Source: Gavia stellata
Lineage: Eukaryota > Chordata > Aves > Gaviiformes > Gaviidae
Direction: 5' to 3'
Assembly: GCF_030936135.1 (NCBI RefSeq)
Contig: NC_082602.1
Coordinates: 26,353,965-26,417,964 of the forward strand
Length of the DNA stretch: 64,000 bases
Shown here: positions 37,908 to 51,189 of the stretch, one piece after another
Position numbering within the stretch: position 1 is the stretch's first letter
Layout: every line of letters starts with the position of its first letter
The notes under the pieces: model-generated
The model's database searches: none
What the model was told of the DNA's origin: nothing
What the model saw: the letters and a program-made list of their open reading frames with translations, nothing else
Program-made: the position numbers and the translations under genes

Positions 37908-38620
37908 AGAATAGCCCTAGCAGGTCAGGCTGTTGGTCTGTCTCACCCCGTAGTATTCTGCCCCACAGCGGCAGCAGGAGATGCTATTTAGGGGGAGAGC
38001 ACGTGAGCCTGGCTACTGTCTGTGGGCCTTTCCACTTGTCCACCCCCAGTGTGCACAGCCCTCGGATTAGGGATGCTGGAGGGGATTTCTGTGCCTCTTC
38101 CCTTTAGTAGCTGTTTGTGTACAGCTGTTTTCCATGAATTTGTCTAATCCTTTGAACCTTCCACCCATCTCTGCAACCTGCTTTGGCAGCAAATGTCAGA
38201 TGTTTGCTACCGGCCAGGTAAAAAAGTATTTTCATGTGCTTTAAACCGATTTCCTGCTAGTTACGGTAAGTGCTCTCAGTTCTTGTGTCCTGGGCACACA
38301 ACAGTTCAACCTTCACCTTATCCGCCACATGTGGGACTCTGTAAACCTTGATCATATCCCCCTTCAGCCTTTCCTCTCTGCCTGAAGAGTCCCAGCTGTT
38401 TAGTCTTTCCTCAGCAGGCAGCTGTCTCAGTTCCTTGATCGCTTTAGTTGCCCTTCTTTGATCTCCCTCATTTTTATGTCTCAGGAAGTTTGTAGTAAGG
38501 TTAGATGTGCATACAGTGGTCAAGGTCTGGATTCACTCAGGTTTCATATGGTGCAAAATGATGCTGTCTGCTTGTTCTCCATCCTTTTCGTGAAGGTGCC
38601 CAGCATTCCGATGGCTTCAT
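37908..38620 (-). mobile_element. Old CR1-family LINE fragment
   Basis: This is a diverged LINE 3' region in minus orientation, recognised from several ordered blocks on the plus strand. They are TAGCCCTAGCAGGTCAGGCT at the element's 3' end, CATGAATTTGTCTAATCCTT, TGATCATATCCCCCTTCAGC and TTGCCCTTCTTTGATCTCCC. These are the conserved blocks of the ancient CR1 lineages common in turtles and crocodilians. On the minus strand a broken ORF2 end can still be read (FLRHKNEGDQRRATKAIKEL, then EERLKGDMIKVY). It lies in the first intron of MFSD13A and is much older than the copies at 4.5 and 56.7 kb. Confidence 0.75.
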
Positions 38621-40475
38621 CTGCCCTTGAGCCAGGCCTCCGCAGAAGGCTCTTGGGGAGAGACACAGGACTCGTGGGTGGGTCAGTTGGCTTAGCTCTC
38701 CCTTCTTCTTAACCTTTATCTTTACACATCACAAATTCTTGATTCCTTTTCAATTCATGACCGTACAAAATGCAATTTCCCCTTGAGGCTTGTCTGTCTT
38801 TAATTACGCCTATAAAAGTTCATTGTCTGGCTGAATTCCCCTCCAAGCAGTGTCTTCCTTTTATCTGGTAATGGGTTTTGGCATGGCGGGGATGCAGAAT
38901 GGTGGTTCCATTCCACGAGGGCTCTGCAGTTGGATGCAGTTGAGGTCTAGCACTTTGTCTGGGAGTGGAGCTGATGTGCAGTTTCAATCTAGTGATGTAA
39001 TTGATTGGAACAAATGCTGTTCCTTCTCCTTCTGAGCTAGCTATGAGGAATTCCTTGGGCTAGGCAGAGCAGAGGTTATTTTTGCTTTTCTAATTTTGCC
39101 TAGAAGTGGTCAGACTCATGGCTTCTGGGAAATGCTGAATGGGACTGGAGTTTATTCAGGTTTCATACCCAGCTGTTTATTCTTCCCCTTGATCTTCTGC
39201 TTGGACTTGCTGCAGCTGATGTTGCAAGCCCAAGAAGGCTGTCTTGGTGCGTAGTTTCCCGTTTCTGATGTGCTCGTTCTTATCCCGTGTTGTGAAGTTT
39301 TCCCCACAACGTGTCCAAGTTGGGTGAGTGCGGACCCTGGAGGGCTGAAACAGGAGCAACTTCCAGCCCTTTATCTTGCTTGCGATAGCATTCAGATAGT
39401 GACCCTGTCATCACCTGTCATGTGTGTGCTGTGAATAGAGCCTCTCAGGATGGCACGGGCTGGAGAAGCTGACTTACGCCGATTTAAGAACACTTAACAT
39501 CTCACCAGATACATGAGTGCCTCTGAAGAGGTGCCTTGTGTTTTGCCTTTGGTCTGTAGCAACCTAAATGTGAAAGGGGGCTTGATCTGAAAAGCATGAG
39601 AGTACATGACAGGAGGATGATAGTCCCACCTCCTGCCCGTAAGCTCCAGTCAGTGCTGGTGTGAGAAGTCCTCCCCTCACACCTCAGCCCCTTGCGAACA
39701 TACAGTGACTTGTTCTGGTATAAGGCTGCTGTTCCCACTTGTTTTATTTCCGTATATATTGCTGTCCAGCCAAAGCATCTTTATTTCAGACACTGATCCT
39801 AAAATTCAGGCCATCTCAAGACAAGCTGGACAGTTGCTAAGTGCCTCTTGGTTGCCTTTATTGCACGATGGCAGTGTGTCTGCTGCATGCTGTCATGTTC
39901 TGGTCATGTCTTTTCATGCCACAAGCAGCAACGCTGTTTGCCATAAATAACTCCTGTCTGAGCCAGCCCAGGTGCAGTCAGCTGTGACTGCTGGGGGAAA
40001 GCAGTGTGCATGTGTGAGATTACATCACAGCTGTTGTCATTTTTATTTGGCTAAAAATTTACACCGGTACCTAAAAATGTCAGTGACTAGTTACGTTTTC
40101 TGAAGGCTGCTTTGTTGTTTGCAGCTATCTAGCTTGATTCCTCCTTTGACCTTGCCTTTAAAGAGCTGGAAAGAGCTAATCGGTTACTTGCTGGATAACA
40201 ACATTACAGGGTAAAGGATGGAACAGCCTGCTCACAAGGACACAGTTGTACCCCCAGGAGCCTGCAGCCTGGTCTCAGCTTAATGAAACAGCTTTAGTGC
40301 AGCAGACAGCTTTTAGTGTCTTAAATCCCGTCCAATCCACTTTTGAACAGCTCCTCAAAGCAATATGAATTCTGATCTCTGCTGGCAAAGGTTTACCAGT
40401 TAATTTGATTCAACTTTTAGTTAATTTAAGAAATCGAATCTGTTTGGGTTTTTTTTTTTTCTATCTCTCCTGCAG

Positions 40476-40579
40476 GAGCAACAATGGATTGGCCCCAAAA
40501 AATATGTAGCAGGTGTTGGGAGAAGACATCCCATCTGAAATGGAGGTGATCGAGGGAGCTGAACGCTGACTACACCAAC
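40476..40579 (+). other. MFSD13A: MFSD13A 5' untranslated segment with two upstream reading frames
   Basis: After the acceptor at 40,475 there are 104 leader bases before the start codon. They contain a 21-codon upstream frame (ATG 40,484-40,486, stop TGA 40,547-40,549) in a strong context, with A at -3 and G at +4. A 9-codon frame follows (ATG 40,540-40,542, TGA 40,567-40,569). Both end before the main ATG, so reinitiation or leaky scanning would be needed. Confidence 0.6.
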
Positions 40580-43500
40580 ATGGGGTTGCGACTGCTGGCT
40601 TGTCTTTTTCATTTGCCCACTGCGGTGATCTACGGGTCCCTGTCGCTGTTTGTTTCCATTTTGCACAACGTATTCCTCCTGTACTATGTGGACACCTTTG
40701 TCTCTGTTTACAAGATTGATAAACTGTCCTTTTGGATAGGAGAGGTTAGTCTTTTCCATAGATTTCTGCCCTCTTAAGTAAGAAATTCTGAAATCAAGAC
40801 CGCTCTTTGCTAGAGGTGTGAAGAGCATTAATTGCAATAGCAGTGTTCCCCTTTGGAGAGGGAGCAAGGGAGCCTTCCGAGTGCTAGCTCGGGCTTTTCA
40901 GTTTTCCCCACTTACATAAACAGAGAACAAGCTGGGAAAGAAAACCCAGAGACTTTGTTCTTAAGGCTGCCCTTCCTCTGGGGACTTTGGGGTGTTTCAC
41001 AAGTAGGGAAAACTATTGGCCTCGCTGTGTTAATCTGGCAGTTGCCTCAGACAGAGGAATCATACAGCGGTGATGGGGCAGGGAAGGTGCGCTGGGATGG
41101 TTCTTGCTGGTTTTTCACTGTGCCAGCTCGGCACTGCTTGCTTTAGTAACAGAACTGAGTCTTTGCGGGAGCTGTCCTGTGGTTTGTTTCATTGTCCTGT
41201 TTTCTTTCCTAGACAGTGTTTCTGATCTGGAACAGCCTCAATGACCCTCTGTTTGGCTGGCTGAGCGACCGGGTGTTCCTTAGCACACAGCAGTAAGTTA
41301 AATTCCACTTCCAGCAGAGCCTGGGAAGTTGTTTAGTCTCTGGCGGAGATGATGTGAAATTGGCAGCTCTAAAATGATGGTGTGGGAATGGTTTCTGGGG
41401 CATGGAACTCTTAAATACCTCCTTTTTCTGGCATCTTTGAAGTTCAATGCTCTTTGCATGTTATTTCAGTACCTGGCTGTATAGAGGAAGTCACACACCT
41501 ATCAGGTAGATGTGACCCTAACCCTTAACAATCACGTGAGTGCTACAGAACCTAAACTATGGGCACCTAAAATCTCAAACCCCTGCTATATGAGCAAGCC
41601 TCTTTGTAGGGTTTTGGAGAGTGTCTGTACGTGGTTTGGGAGGCACAAAGGGGGAAAGGGCAATTACTTTGACCTGGAATGCCTCAGACCCATTGTTCCC
41701 AAACTCCCTGGATCATGAATCACTGTTGGCCATTAGCATTTCTCATGCATTTATGTCAAGCTTTTAATGAAAATCATGGTGTGGCTTCCTGCAACTAGTA
41801 AAAACTTTAAGTGCTCACTGAAATCATTTACATTGTGCAAAGTGCAGACAGTGCAGCGCTATCAGGGAGAGACTTGCTCTGAAGAAAAAAAGTCCCTTAC
41901 CTTCATGCTTCTTGACCTTCTTAAACCCATATTTTCGGTGTATTCACATATTAGCTGAGAAGGTATCTGATGCGGGTGCTTGTTGCATGAGCAAAAGCTG
42001 TATTTGTGTCTAGGCCGCTTACATGACTGCCTTGGAGAGGGAGAATACATGGTCATGCAGGATTTTGTCCAGGTGTCTAAAGTTTTTGTCTTCTCTTGCA
42101 GGCCAGGAGCAGAGATTTCCTCCCCAGAAGTAGTTCTGAAGAGGCTCAGAGCACTAAGCCACAATGGCCCCCTCTTTGCCGTCTCTTTCCTGGCTTTCTG
42201 GGTTGCCTGGGCTCATCCTGGTTTGCAGTTCCTTCTTTGCCTTTGCATGTATGACAGCTTTCTCACCATGGTTGACCTCCATCACAACGCCTTGCTCGCA
42301 GACCTGGCTGTTTCAGCAAAAGACAGGACTAGCCTCAACTTCTACTGCTCCCTCTTCAGTGCCGTAGGCTCCCTCTCTGTCTTCATGTCCTATGCAGTGT
42401 GGAACAAAGAGGACTTCTTTTCCTTTCGCGTATTTTGTGTCGTGCTGGCCCTTTGCTCCATCATTGGTTTTACCCTGTCCACACAGTTGCTCCGCCAGCG
42501 GTTTGAGGCTGATGGGAAAGCGAAATGGGACCGAGAATCAACCCTAAAAGAGTAAGTGTCACCAATTCTGTGGCAGGAACAAAGGCCTGGCATAGATCTG
42601 TAGAGTCCTTGTATGCGCTGCAGCAAACTAAATGTGTGGGAAGATCCAGGACGAGGCAAATTTTATGTTAATCATCTATGGTTCTTGTTTGTTGATACAG
42701 TTTTCAGAATCACCTCTGTCACACTGGCTGCTAATGCCCTCTGAAAATAGGACAAAATATCTCGTGACACCCCTGGCCCTAACTGGAGGCAGAGCCCTGA
42801 CCTGCTGTGTGGCCATCCAGTGTTTGGAACATGAAATGAGTTAATATCTAGAGCACCCAGTGAGGCCTGTGAGTGGCAGAATGTCAGAAGCAGCTTATCA
42901 TGAAAGCATTCCTGCTTGAGCATGAGACCACCTTGCTGCCCATTCCTATGGAGTTGGACAAGCGAATGTCTCTTACCCTTTTGCTCGCTTTAGCAACCTG
43001 ATAGTGGCTGGGCTGTTGGTGGGCCACGACACAGCTGGTTTTCCCCATTCAGCTCCCTTGCTTTTCCTTGGGCTGCCTCACTTGTCGTCTCTTGTTACGA
43101 GCTGCCAGCATTATGCTGTACTAACACAGCAGATCCTGATGAGATCTGCCAGGTGAGCTAACTGCAGGGTTCTGGTAGAGGAGTGTATGCATAGTGTGAT
43201 GGCTAATAAGAGGAGAATGCTTTTATGAACAGAAATCTGAATTTTGGGTTCAGAAGACAAATGTTCTTTGGGAGACCCATTGCCTGTGGTTCTTGCTAGC
43301 AATAAGCAAATGTTGTCGTAGACTCTACTATTTTGATTTGGTCCAGGGAGAGGGAAGGTTGGGATGGGGGCTGAGGAGAGACAGCTCTGCATCTACATAG
43401 AGAGAGCTGGGGGCTCTCCCCTGCTTGGGGTGAGGGATTCACAGTTGCTTTTTTTTTCCTCCTCTCCCTTTAGGCTGTACATTGAGAAACTCTCCGTCCC

Positions 43501-46500
43501 CCAGGAGAAGAGGATCACCCTGGCAGAGTATCTCCAGCAGCTCTCCCGGCATCGTAACTTCCTCTGGTTTGTCTGCATGAATCTCGTCCAGGTAGGCGCA
43601 GCAGCGACATGTTGTGATGCAGAGGATGAGTGCTGGCTCTGGCTGTTTGAAATAACCATTCAGCAGTACATGAGTTCCTCAGGAAGGGCAGAGGAGTTTC
43701 CAGTACCCACTTGTTCTCGGAGCCTTCTGCACATGCCAGCTGATTCAGTAGCTGGTAGTCACTCTCCCTGCTTGTGACCCAAGGATACTTCCTGAGCAAG
43801 CTGTGGGGTGCTCCTTCCTCTCTCTGCAGCGTAGGCTGGATTACGGGAGCTGGCTGAGCTCTGTGCAGCCCCATCTGGGGTGCAGAAGCACAAGGCCTGG
43901 TTCACGGTGGGGACGAGTTCAGGAGTGCCATTTGCTGGTGTGGCTGTCAGTGCAGTCTCCTTCTCCTTCTGCTTTCTTGAGGCTCACATCACTGTTCTCA
44001 CTGTCCAGCTGGATCCACCTCCCAGCTCGCTTTTGCTGTTTCTGTTCTTCATCCTCTTCAGTGATTACTACCAAATGCCGGCAGCCTGCCCAGCTTCCCT
44101 CATGTGCTCCAATCATAGCTCCCCTCTCCCTGGGGATCCCTCAGTTCCCCTCAGGCAGGCTCTTGATGCTGCTCTGCGTTTTTTTGTTTGAGCCTTGCTG
44201 CTGCCTTATCCTTGTCCTCCTGACAGCTGCCTCCTTCCTGCTGTGCCACTGTCTCCCCCAAACCCTTGTGGTCACTGCTGTCACCTCCTTGCCCTGCCTG
44301 CCCCAGCAGCGCTGCATGCTGAGCAGGTACCTTGCAAGCAATGCCTTGGCAGCTGGGAAGCAGGACTGACCCCAGGCATGCAGTGGGCACGGCTGGTGGC
44401 ATTGCAGCTTTGCAGTCTCAGCCTACAGTGTCATAAACTGCGTGGCCAAGCTCTTGCTCTGCTGAAGTACTCCAGGCCCATCCTGCATGGTCCCTTGGCA
44501 CAGGGCTCCTAGGATAACAGAGCCTAGAGGGCTGTTAGCTTTTTCTGTTCTCTCTTACTGCTGTTCCTGCTGACCAGCTCGTCTGCATGCTGCCTTCACA
44601 GGTTTTTCACTGCCACTTTAACAGCAACTTCTTCCCTCTGTTCCTGGAGCACCTGCTGTCAGACCAGATCTCTGTTTCTACTGGATCCTTCCTGCTCGGT
44701 GAGTATCAGGTGGGACTGGAGGGAGCAGCCGGGTTAGGACCTGGCCCACGTCCGGATTCACTCTTCCCAAACTCCATCTGGGGAGAGGTGTGCTCACATG
44801 CTGGTCTCTGGGCTGTAAGATTCACATGTGCTCACACCCCACATGCTTCCCTGGGACTTCCAAGTTGTCCTTCCTGAGCACAAGAGAAGTAACTTGGAGC
44901 CTTTTCTACTGATGACAAGCCCAATGTCCTGGACTCAGGCCTAGACACCATGGAGATATTGCTCTGAGCATTAATGGCTGCAGATAGTGTCCCCAGGATG
45001 CAGCAGGGAACACAGCGCTGAATTTAATCCCTTTTTCTCTGTGGCATATGGACCATTTCCAAGCTGCCACAGATCTGTGGGCACTGGTCCTAGAGTTACC
45101 CTGGGAGGGTTCTGTGTGGGCCACGTGTGGTCATGGTGTCCTGTCCCTCTCATTTCTGCTCCAGGCCTGAGTCCCAGCCCCGATGTGACACTGGGCGAGT
45201 CTTTTCTTCCTGCCCATAAGGTTGATGGAAGAAGGCCTCCCTCTGTAGGAAGAGTGTGTGCTGTGCCACAAAGCCACTGAGTAAATCTGTTGCAGCCTTC
45301 TGTATGTGCGTGGGGGATGTTCTGTACTCTGTGTCCTACAGCGTTGCTGGCAATAGCCAGCCTTGTCCCCTCTCTCAGTATCGGTCCTGGGGGCATGGTG
45401 GATACTGAACCTCCCTCAAGCTATTTGTGCCTCTGTCTCTGCTCAGGTGTTTCCTACATTGCCCCTCATCTCAACAACCTCTATTTCTTGTCCCTCTGCC
45501 GCCGCTGTGGGGTTTATGCTGTGGTGCGAGGACTGTTCTTCCTGAAGCTGGCTCTCAGCATTGTCATGCTCCTGGCAGGACCTGATCAGGTGTATCTGCT
45601 CTGCATCTTCATTGCCAGGTAGGCGGGCAGCACTCGCTTCCCCTGCTCTCTGCCACCTGGGAGGGGAAATGACTTACCTCTGTTTCATGGAGAGGGGTGT
45701 GAGGCAGGGAGCAGTAGCCAGGGTCACACAGAAGCCATGTGGCTCCCAGCTCTGACCACACCTGAGCTTGGGACGGGTCACTGCAGAATCCACTGGCTGT
45801 GCCTGCAGCAGAGTGAGGGAGGCAGTGATGTTTGAGAGGACAGAGACCTGGCAGGGCTGGTGGCAGCCTGCAGCAGCCATTTGTAACCCTCAGTGTGTGC
45901 TGCAGCTGCCTATTAGCCACTGGCCTGGCATGTTCTGTCCCCAGACCTGTCTGTGTGGCAGGTTGGGACTGATCCAAGGCATCACGGCAGGGTACACAAG
46001 GCTTATTTCTAGCAGTGTTCCCTTCCTGTAGCTTTCTGGAATTCTTATTTTAAGTGTTGAGGAACCTTTCTCATCCCTCTTGCTATTTTCTCTGATCTCT
46101 CACCTACTCCCATTGTTTCTTGGTGCCCCTATTCAGTGCTTTGCCTGTTGTTCTGCAGCAACCGGGTGTTCACAGAAGGGACCTGTAAGTTGCTCAACCT
46201 GGTGGTCACTGACTTGGTGGATGAGGATCTAGTCCTGAACCGTAGGAAGCAGGCGGCCTCAGCGCTGCTCTTTGGGATGGTGGCTCTGGTCACCAAGCCG
46301 GGCCAGACCTTTGCCCCTCTGATCGGCACCTGGCTGCTCTGCGCATACACAGGTAAGGGTGCTCCTGGGGAAAGCAGCGGGGCAGGATAGAGCAAACCTG
46401 TTGAGTTCAGTGTCCTCCACCACGTCCTGTGCCCTGGGTGGGTGCAGAGGGCTCTTCCAGTTGCTAAGCTGTGTCTGGTCTCTGCATCTCCAAGCCGAGT

Positions 46501-46821
46501 CACTCAGAGAGAAAATGGACAAGAGTCCCCGCTGTCCCTGGTCTCACAAATTCTTCTCTGACACCAGGCTACGACATCTTCCAGCGCAACCCCTTGAGCA
46601 ACGTGGTCAGTGCCCAGCCGAAGCTGGAGTCTGCTGCAGCCTTGGAGCCAACTCTTCGGCAGGGCTGCTTTTACCTCCTCGTCTTCGTACCCATCACGTG
46701 CGCGCTGCTGCAGCTCCTCAGCTGGTCTCAGTTCAGCTTGCATGGGAAGCGTCTGCAGATGGTGAAGGCTCAGCGCCAAAGCCTGACGCAAGGCCGAGCA
46801 CCAGAGGTCAAAACGATCTAG
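40580..46821 (+). CDS. MFSD13A: MFSD13A (TMEM180), major facilitator-type membrane protein, eight coding exons
   Basis: Coding exons are 40580-40744, 41213-41292, 42102-42551, 43474-43591, 44602-44698, 45447-45618, 46159-46352 and 46568-46821. All have GT..AG borders and phases that join to 1,530 bases, 509 residues plus TAG, close to the mammalian length. The start has a strong context (A at -3, G at +4). The protein is a polytopic membrane protein of the GPH/MFS type. The first segment is at residues about 8-40, then [15 protein letters not shown] (61-75), which holds a motif-A-like G-x-x-x-D-R and the Asn-Asp-Pro typical of sodium-symporter relatives. Further conserved blocks are LDHH-like [69 protein letters not shown] and [20 protein letters not shown]. 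The C-terminus after the last membrane segment is short and basic. Substrate is unknown; the transporter role is inferred from the fold. Confidence 0.97.
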
Positions 46822-48385
46822 GGGTGCCTGAGCCGCTGGGGCGTTGCTGGTTCTAGGCTGGTGCGGGACTGCAGGCTAAGTGCAGGGATGGCAGACTGAG
46901 AAACCCTGATGTTTACGGTTCAACTGTGAAATGCTGTAATGCCAATATTTACTCATTCCAGAAGGTCGTCACTGGGGAGGGCAGAGAAGTTCAGTGTGTG
47001 AGGGGCCTGGGATGGATCACTTGGCCACAGGAGCAAGAACATTTTATCCTAGCCTGTCCCAGGGAGCAGAGCTCATCCCAAGGGAAGGTGCTGGGTTGCA
47101 ATGTGTACTGGAGACAGCCACATCCCTGGTGCAGTCCTCTGCCCTAGGCATGGCCCTGGGGAACTGCAGACTCTCTGGCTGAGCAGGAGGAGAACACAGA
47201 GGGACTCCTTCCTTGCCAGAGCCCTGCAGCTTTCAGGAGTGGAGCGGGAGGCTCCTGTGGGACCAAGTGACCGAGGGGGCTGATTTCAGGAGGGCAGGAG
47301 CAGGGATGGGAGGACCCTGAAGGCCTTTCCCAGTAGCTGTTACAACTCCTCCCACATACAGTGCTGCAGTTCTTGGACCAAATCCACTCTTGGGCATTTC
47401 TTGTTCCCAGGACAGTATCCTGCACAGCAGGGTCTACTGGCTGTGATTGTTTTATGCTGAGGCTCCCCCTTGCAGAGGGAGTTGTTGCTGGGCTGGGAAA
47501 GGTGCTGGGCTTGAACTGGGCTCAAAGCCTTGAGCTGGAGCATCTCATCTAGCATCCTGTTGCCTGTGTTTATCCCTCGTCTTCCCTCCACAGCCCCTTC
47601 CAGTCAGCACTGTCACACAGCTGTGCTGTGAGCCCCCTCCCATGCTGACTGGGGCCTGTGGGGCTGAGGTCAAGGAACCAACCCCTAACTGAGCTGATGG
47701 AAGTGCCTCCCTGCCCAGGGCTGCCCCAGGTGATCCAGTGAGGCAGCTTGGTGCCTTCCCCTCTTGCAGGGGGAGGGCATAGCCTGGAGGAGACAGAGGT
47801 CTTGCTTTTGTGCCTTCGATTCCTCTTAAGAGCCTGTCTGACACAATGCTGGGCAGTCACAGAGTTGAGATTTTACCTCTGTGGGGAAGAGAGAGACACC
47901 TCAGCTCCTCCCTGTTTGAAACTCTGCCCCAGAGTTTGATCATCTCATCTGGCTCCTGAGCCATGGATCCCTGGTTCTGGCTGGGAGAGATGGGGCAGGT
48001 AGCCACCCAAGGGGTCCCTGAGATGAGGGAGTGTCTCCTCAATCCCTGCAACGTGTTTGGGGGCAGGCGGAAGAGACGTGCCAAAGCAGAGCTCTGCCCT
48101 CTGCATGCCTGCAGGAGGACAGGGTGTGCAGGCAGCATTTGAAAGCTGGTACATGCTTAGGGCTGTGCTGTTCTTTGTTTAGTGTCAGGTTCTCTCTGGG
48201 CTCTCAGCCCACAAACCTGCCATCTTGCCTCAGGACACGGCTGCCTTCTGTCTTGGACCAAGACGTTCCTGCCGTGAAGCTTCTGTAGCTCTTGATGGTT
48301 CAATCATAAGTTATTTGTGTGACTTCTAACAAAGTTTGAGAATGATTCTTCATTTCATAAATTAAAGATGATCTTTTCTGTACTA
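46822..48385 (+). other. MFSD13A: MFSD13A 3' untranslated region
   Basis: The stretch from the stop codon to just past the ATTAAA signal has no splice-linked coding sequence and no repeat I recognise. The end is inferred from the signal, not observed. Confidence 0.55.
48361..48366 (+). terminator. Polyadenylation signal of MFSD13A (ATTAAA)
   Basis: An ATTAAA hexamer on the plus strand, 1.54 kb after the MFSD13A stop, is followed by a T/GT-rich element (TTTTCTGTACTATTTGGTGA) as expected downstream of a cleavage site. Confidence 0.6.
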
Positions 48386-49137
48386 TTTGGTGATTTTTTC
48401 TAGCACGTGGATCTAACCTGGCTGGGTTCATGTGGTGCCCCCCACAGGGGCACAGCTGTGGTTGTATGGGAGAAAAGGGGACTGTTCCTCTCCAGCAAAA
48501 CTCTTGTTTCTGCAGGGGGCAGAGAGGATCAGCAGGCTGGTGTATCATCTGCCTTCTGGGGGGAGGCGAGTTGCTTACGCCTGCTGCTTTGGAAGGCCCC
48601 AGGGACTGGACTGTCCTGTTCCTTCACCAGCTGCTTCTGGGGACAAGGCTGGGGGCAGTCACAGGCCTGGGCACTGTGCCACCTTCCCACAGCCCCCGGC
48701 CTGCCCTGGGAGCAAAGCCTGCCATGTTAGCTCTCTGCAAGTGCCTGGGCTGGCACCAGCTCTTCTCATGATGGTAGTGGCATCAGTCCCATCACCCTTG
48801 CTCAGCCAGGGCTGCCTTCCCTGCCTGCACCAGCTGTCCCTCACAGCTTCTCTATGCCTCAGCTGCCCTTGACCTGTCTGCAACAACAAACTGAGGTCTC
48901 GGGGATAATGGCCCCTGAGGAGGAGAGCAGCTTTGGACACCACCAGTGCAGACCACAGCTGCAGCCCAGGACTCTCCTCCCTCAAACTTGGAAGGCAATC
49001 CTGGGCCAGAGATGGTGTCTCCTTGCAGAAATTGGCCAGCAACAATTATGCACAGACAAGAAAACACAAGTTACCTCCTTAAAATTGCAAATGTGGGAAG
49101 ATGAGGCCAGGAGGCTTGAGGGTTGTATATGAATGAC
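48386..49137. other. Short intergenic gap between convergent genes
   Basis: About 0.75 kb separates the inferred 3' ends of MFSD13A and ACTR1A. I see no gene or repeat in it. Confidence 0.5.
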
Positions 49138-49143
49138 TTTATT
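49138..49143 (-). terminator. Polyadenylation signal of ACTR1A (AATAAA)
   Basis: The minus-strand AATAAA (TTTATT on the plus strand) lies in the context CTTAAATAAAGTCATTCATA. It is 2.15 kb past the ACTR1A stop, and I noticed no AATAAA between it and the stop. Confidence 0.7.
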
Positions 49144-51189
49144 TAAGTATGCTGGGCACCACTAGGCAACATGGTTTGGACAGTGTGCGAGGGAACAGTC
49201 AGACAGATCAAACAAATGCTAGATTGGAGATGGCACCTTTCTGTCTGGTTGCTGCAGGTTACAAAATGGAGCACTGCTGCTTCTGCAAGGCCAGCAGAGG
49301 GGCTGGGAAGGGGAGGAAGAGATCACTGGCACTGCCTGGGGTACGTGGTAACTGAAGCAGGAGGGGGCTGCTGCATCCCCTCTGAACACTGCAGCAAACC
49401 AGCAAGAACACAACTGATTTTCCAGCAGAAGGCTGAGCATTGACAGCTCTTTTCTACCTGACAGGTTCTTGCTGAAAAAAAAAACGGTCTGCTCTGATGG
49501 GGGTAGGTGACCAAGCAGCCTGGCCTCAGCTGGGAAGTGACCACCACACCTGCCTGCCTATACAGCCTCTCTGAGCCCAGCGGTGAGCCCTAAGAACGTG
49601 GTTCCCGTGGGTCAGCACACTGCATGCTGCTGCTTACACTCATCTCAGCTGAGGCAATGCACCAGCTTTTGCCATGCCTCTGCAGCAGCCCTCCAGCTTT
49701 TACCCCATCTCTTTGCTTGAGGGTGACCCTAAGGTGATGTGTGGCAAGAAACAGAAAGGAGGGGAACAGGGAGGAACTGCCACCGAGCAACTCCAGCTCC
49801 ACTGCTACTGCCAGGTACTGCAGAAAATCCACATTGGGGGGGAAAAAAAAAAGAGCACCAAATAACGCATAAGAAAAACCTGAAGGGGAAACAGTGGCAC
49901 AACCCAACGCAAGCGGGTCTGCAGGCCTGCCCACAGCTGTAAAAGCAGTAGAAGCACAGCAGCCATGAGGTGAGCAGAAAGGCATACGCAGTACAGCAGA
50001 ACACAGCCATCGTGACAGCTTCCTGCTCACACCAACATCCTGGTACAGCTTATCGTCCTCTCATTTAGTGTACTCATAGAGAACAGCAAGGCTCCCTAAA
50101 GAGCAGTTACTGGGTGGTGTTGCAGGGCAGGCTGGCTATTCCACTAAGCATGTGTGCTGTAAACAGTGTTAATATCAAAAAACAGACAGCTAGGTAACAG
50201 GTGTTCAAAGAAGACCCAAAGCAAAATTCCCAGGTGCTGTGGTCAGTATTTGAGATATCCTCAGACATTTCAATAAATAAAACAATTCTTACATTACAAT
50301 GCACCTTTCCAATTATTATTTTGCCCCAGAATGGATAAAGTACACAAGAGTTATGCCTGGCTGCAAATACATGCTCCCTTTGCCCTGACATGGCAGGAAG
50401 GAGGGAAACAGCCTCGCCTCTTACAGAGAAAGAACATGAGAATTCAGCACTGTAAATCTTGGCAGATTGAGGGGGAACACACAAGTGCCTTCACCCCCAC
50501 TCTGGGACACTTGCTTCCAGAGAAGAAAAGATATTTAAAACAAGGTACGAGAGAATAACCGTCTAGTACAATGATAGCTGATTAGATTTGCTTTGTTCTA
50601 CTCCATGCAATACAAACTAAGTCCTATCACCAACTTCTCCAGCTGTGGTGCAGACCCACACATCAGGCTAAAGAAGTTACACACACATACACGCACTCAC
50701 GCACCAAAAACAGTGGGGGCAAATGGGCTTAACTGTTGAGAATGCGATTTCTCTTAGTAAAAAAATATATTAAAAGCAACTTCAAAAACCTACTGATGGT
50801 GAAGACACTGCTGAAGAAGAAAGTAGCTATGGGGCCTCAGCTATGTGTTTCCAGACAATCCAGGCATTGCAGTCAGGCTGACTAAAGTCTGCGTGAGCAG
50901 TCTGCAGTGGTTGGCTCCCTTCTGGCTGGCTAGGCAGTTTCTATAAGCTGTTCCCTTTGTTTTTGCTTACTTGTTTACAGTGACAAATGTGATTGCGATA
51001 CAGAAATTAAGGGACTGAAATGAAAAAGGAATGGGCCATTCTGGAGAAATTCAGATTGGTATTTTCTCCTTTCTGTTTAAAAAAAAAAAACAAAACAACA
51101 AAAATAAAATAAAAAAAAAAGTAGTTAGTAGTACTAATACAACCCTCCTGCTGCTGTTGTCTTTGCTCAGTGATGTCGGGGCATGCTGG

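Larger units (their letters stand above)
34184..40475 (+). other. Inferred first intron of MFSD13A
   Basis: This runs from the donor at 34,184 to the acceptor TATCTCTCCTGCAG ending at 40,475, which is preceded by a T11 tract. It contains GC-rich imperfect tandem repeats at its start and an old CR1 copy at 37.9-38.6 kb. No recognisable coding exon was found in it. Confidence 0.5.
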
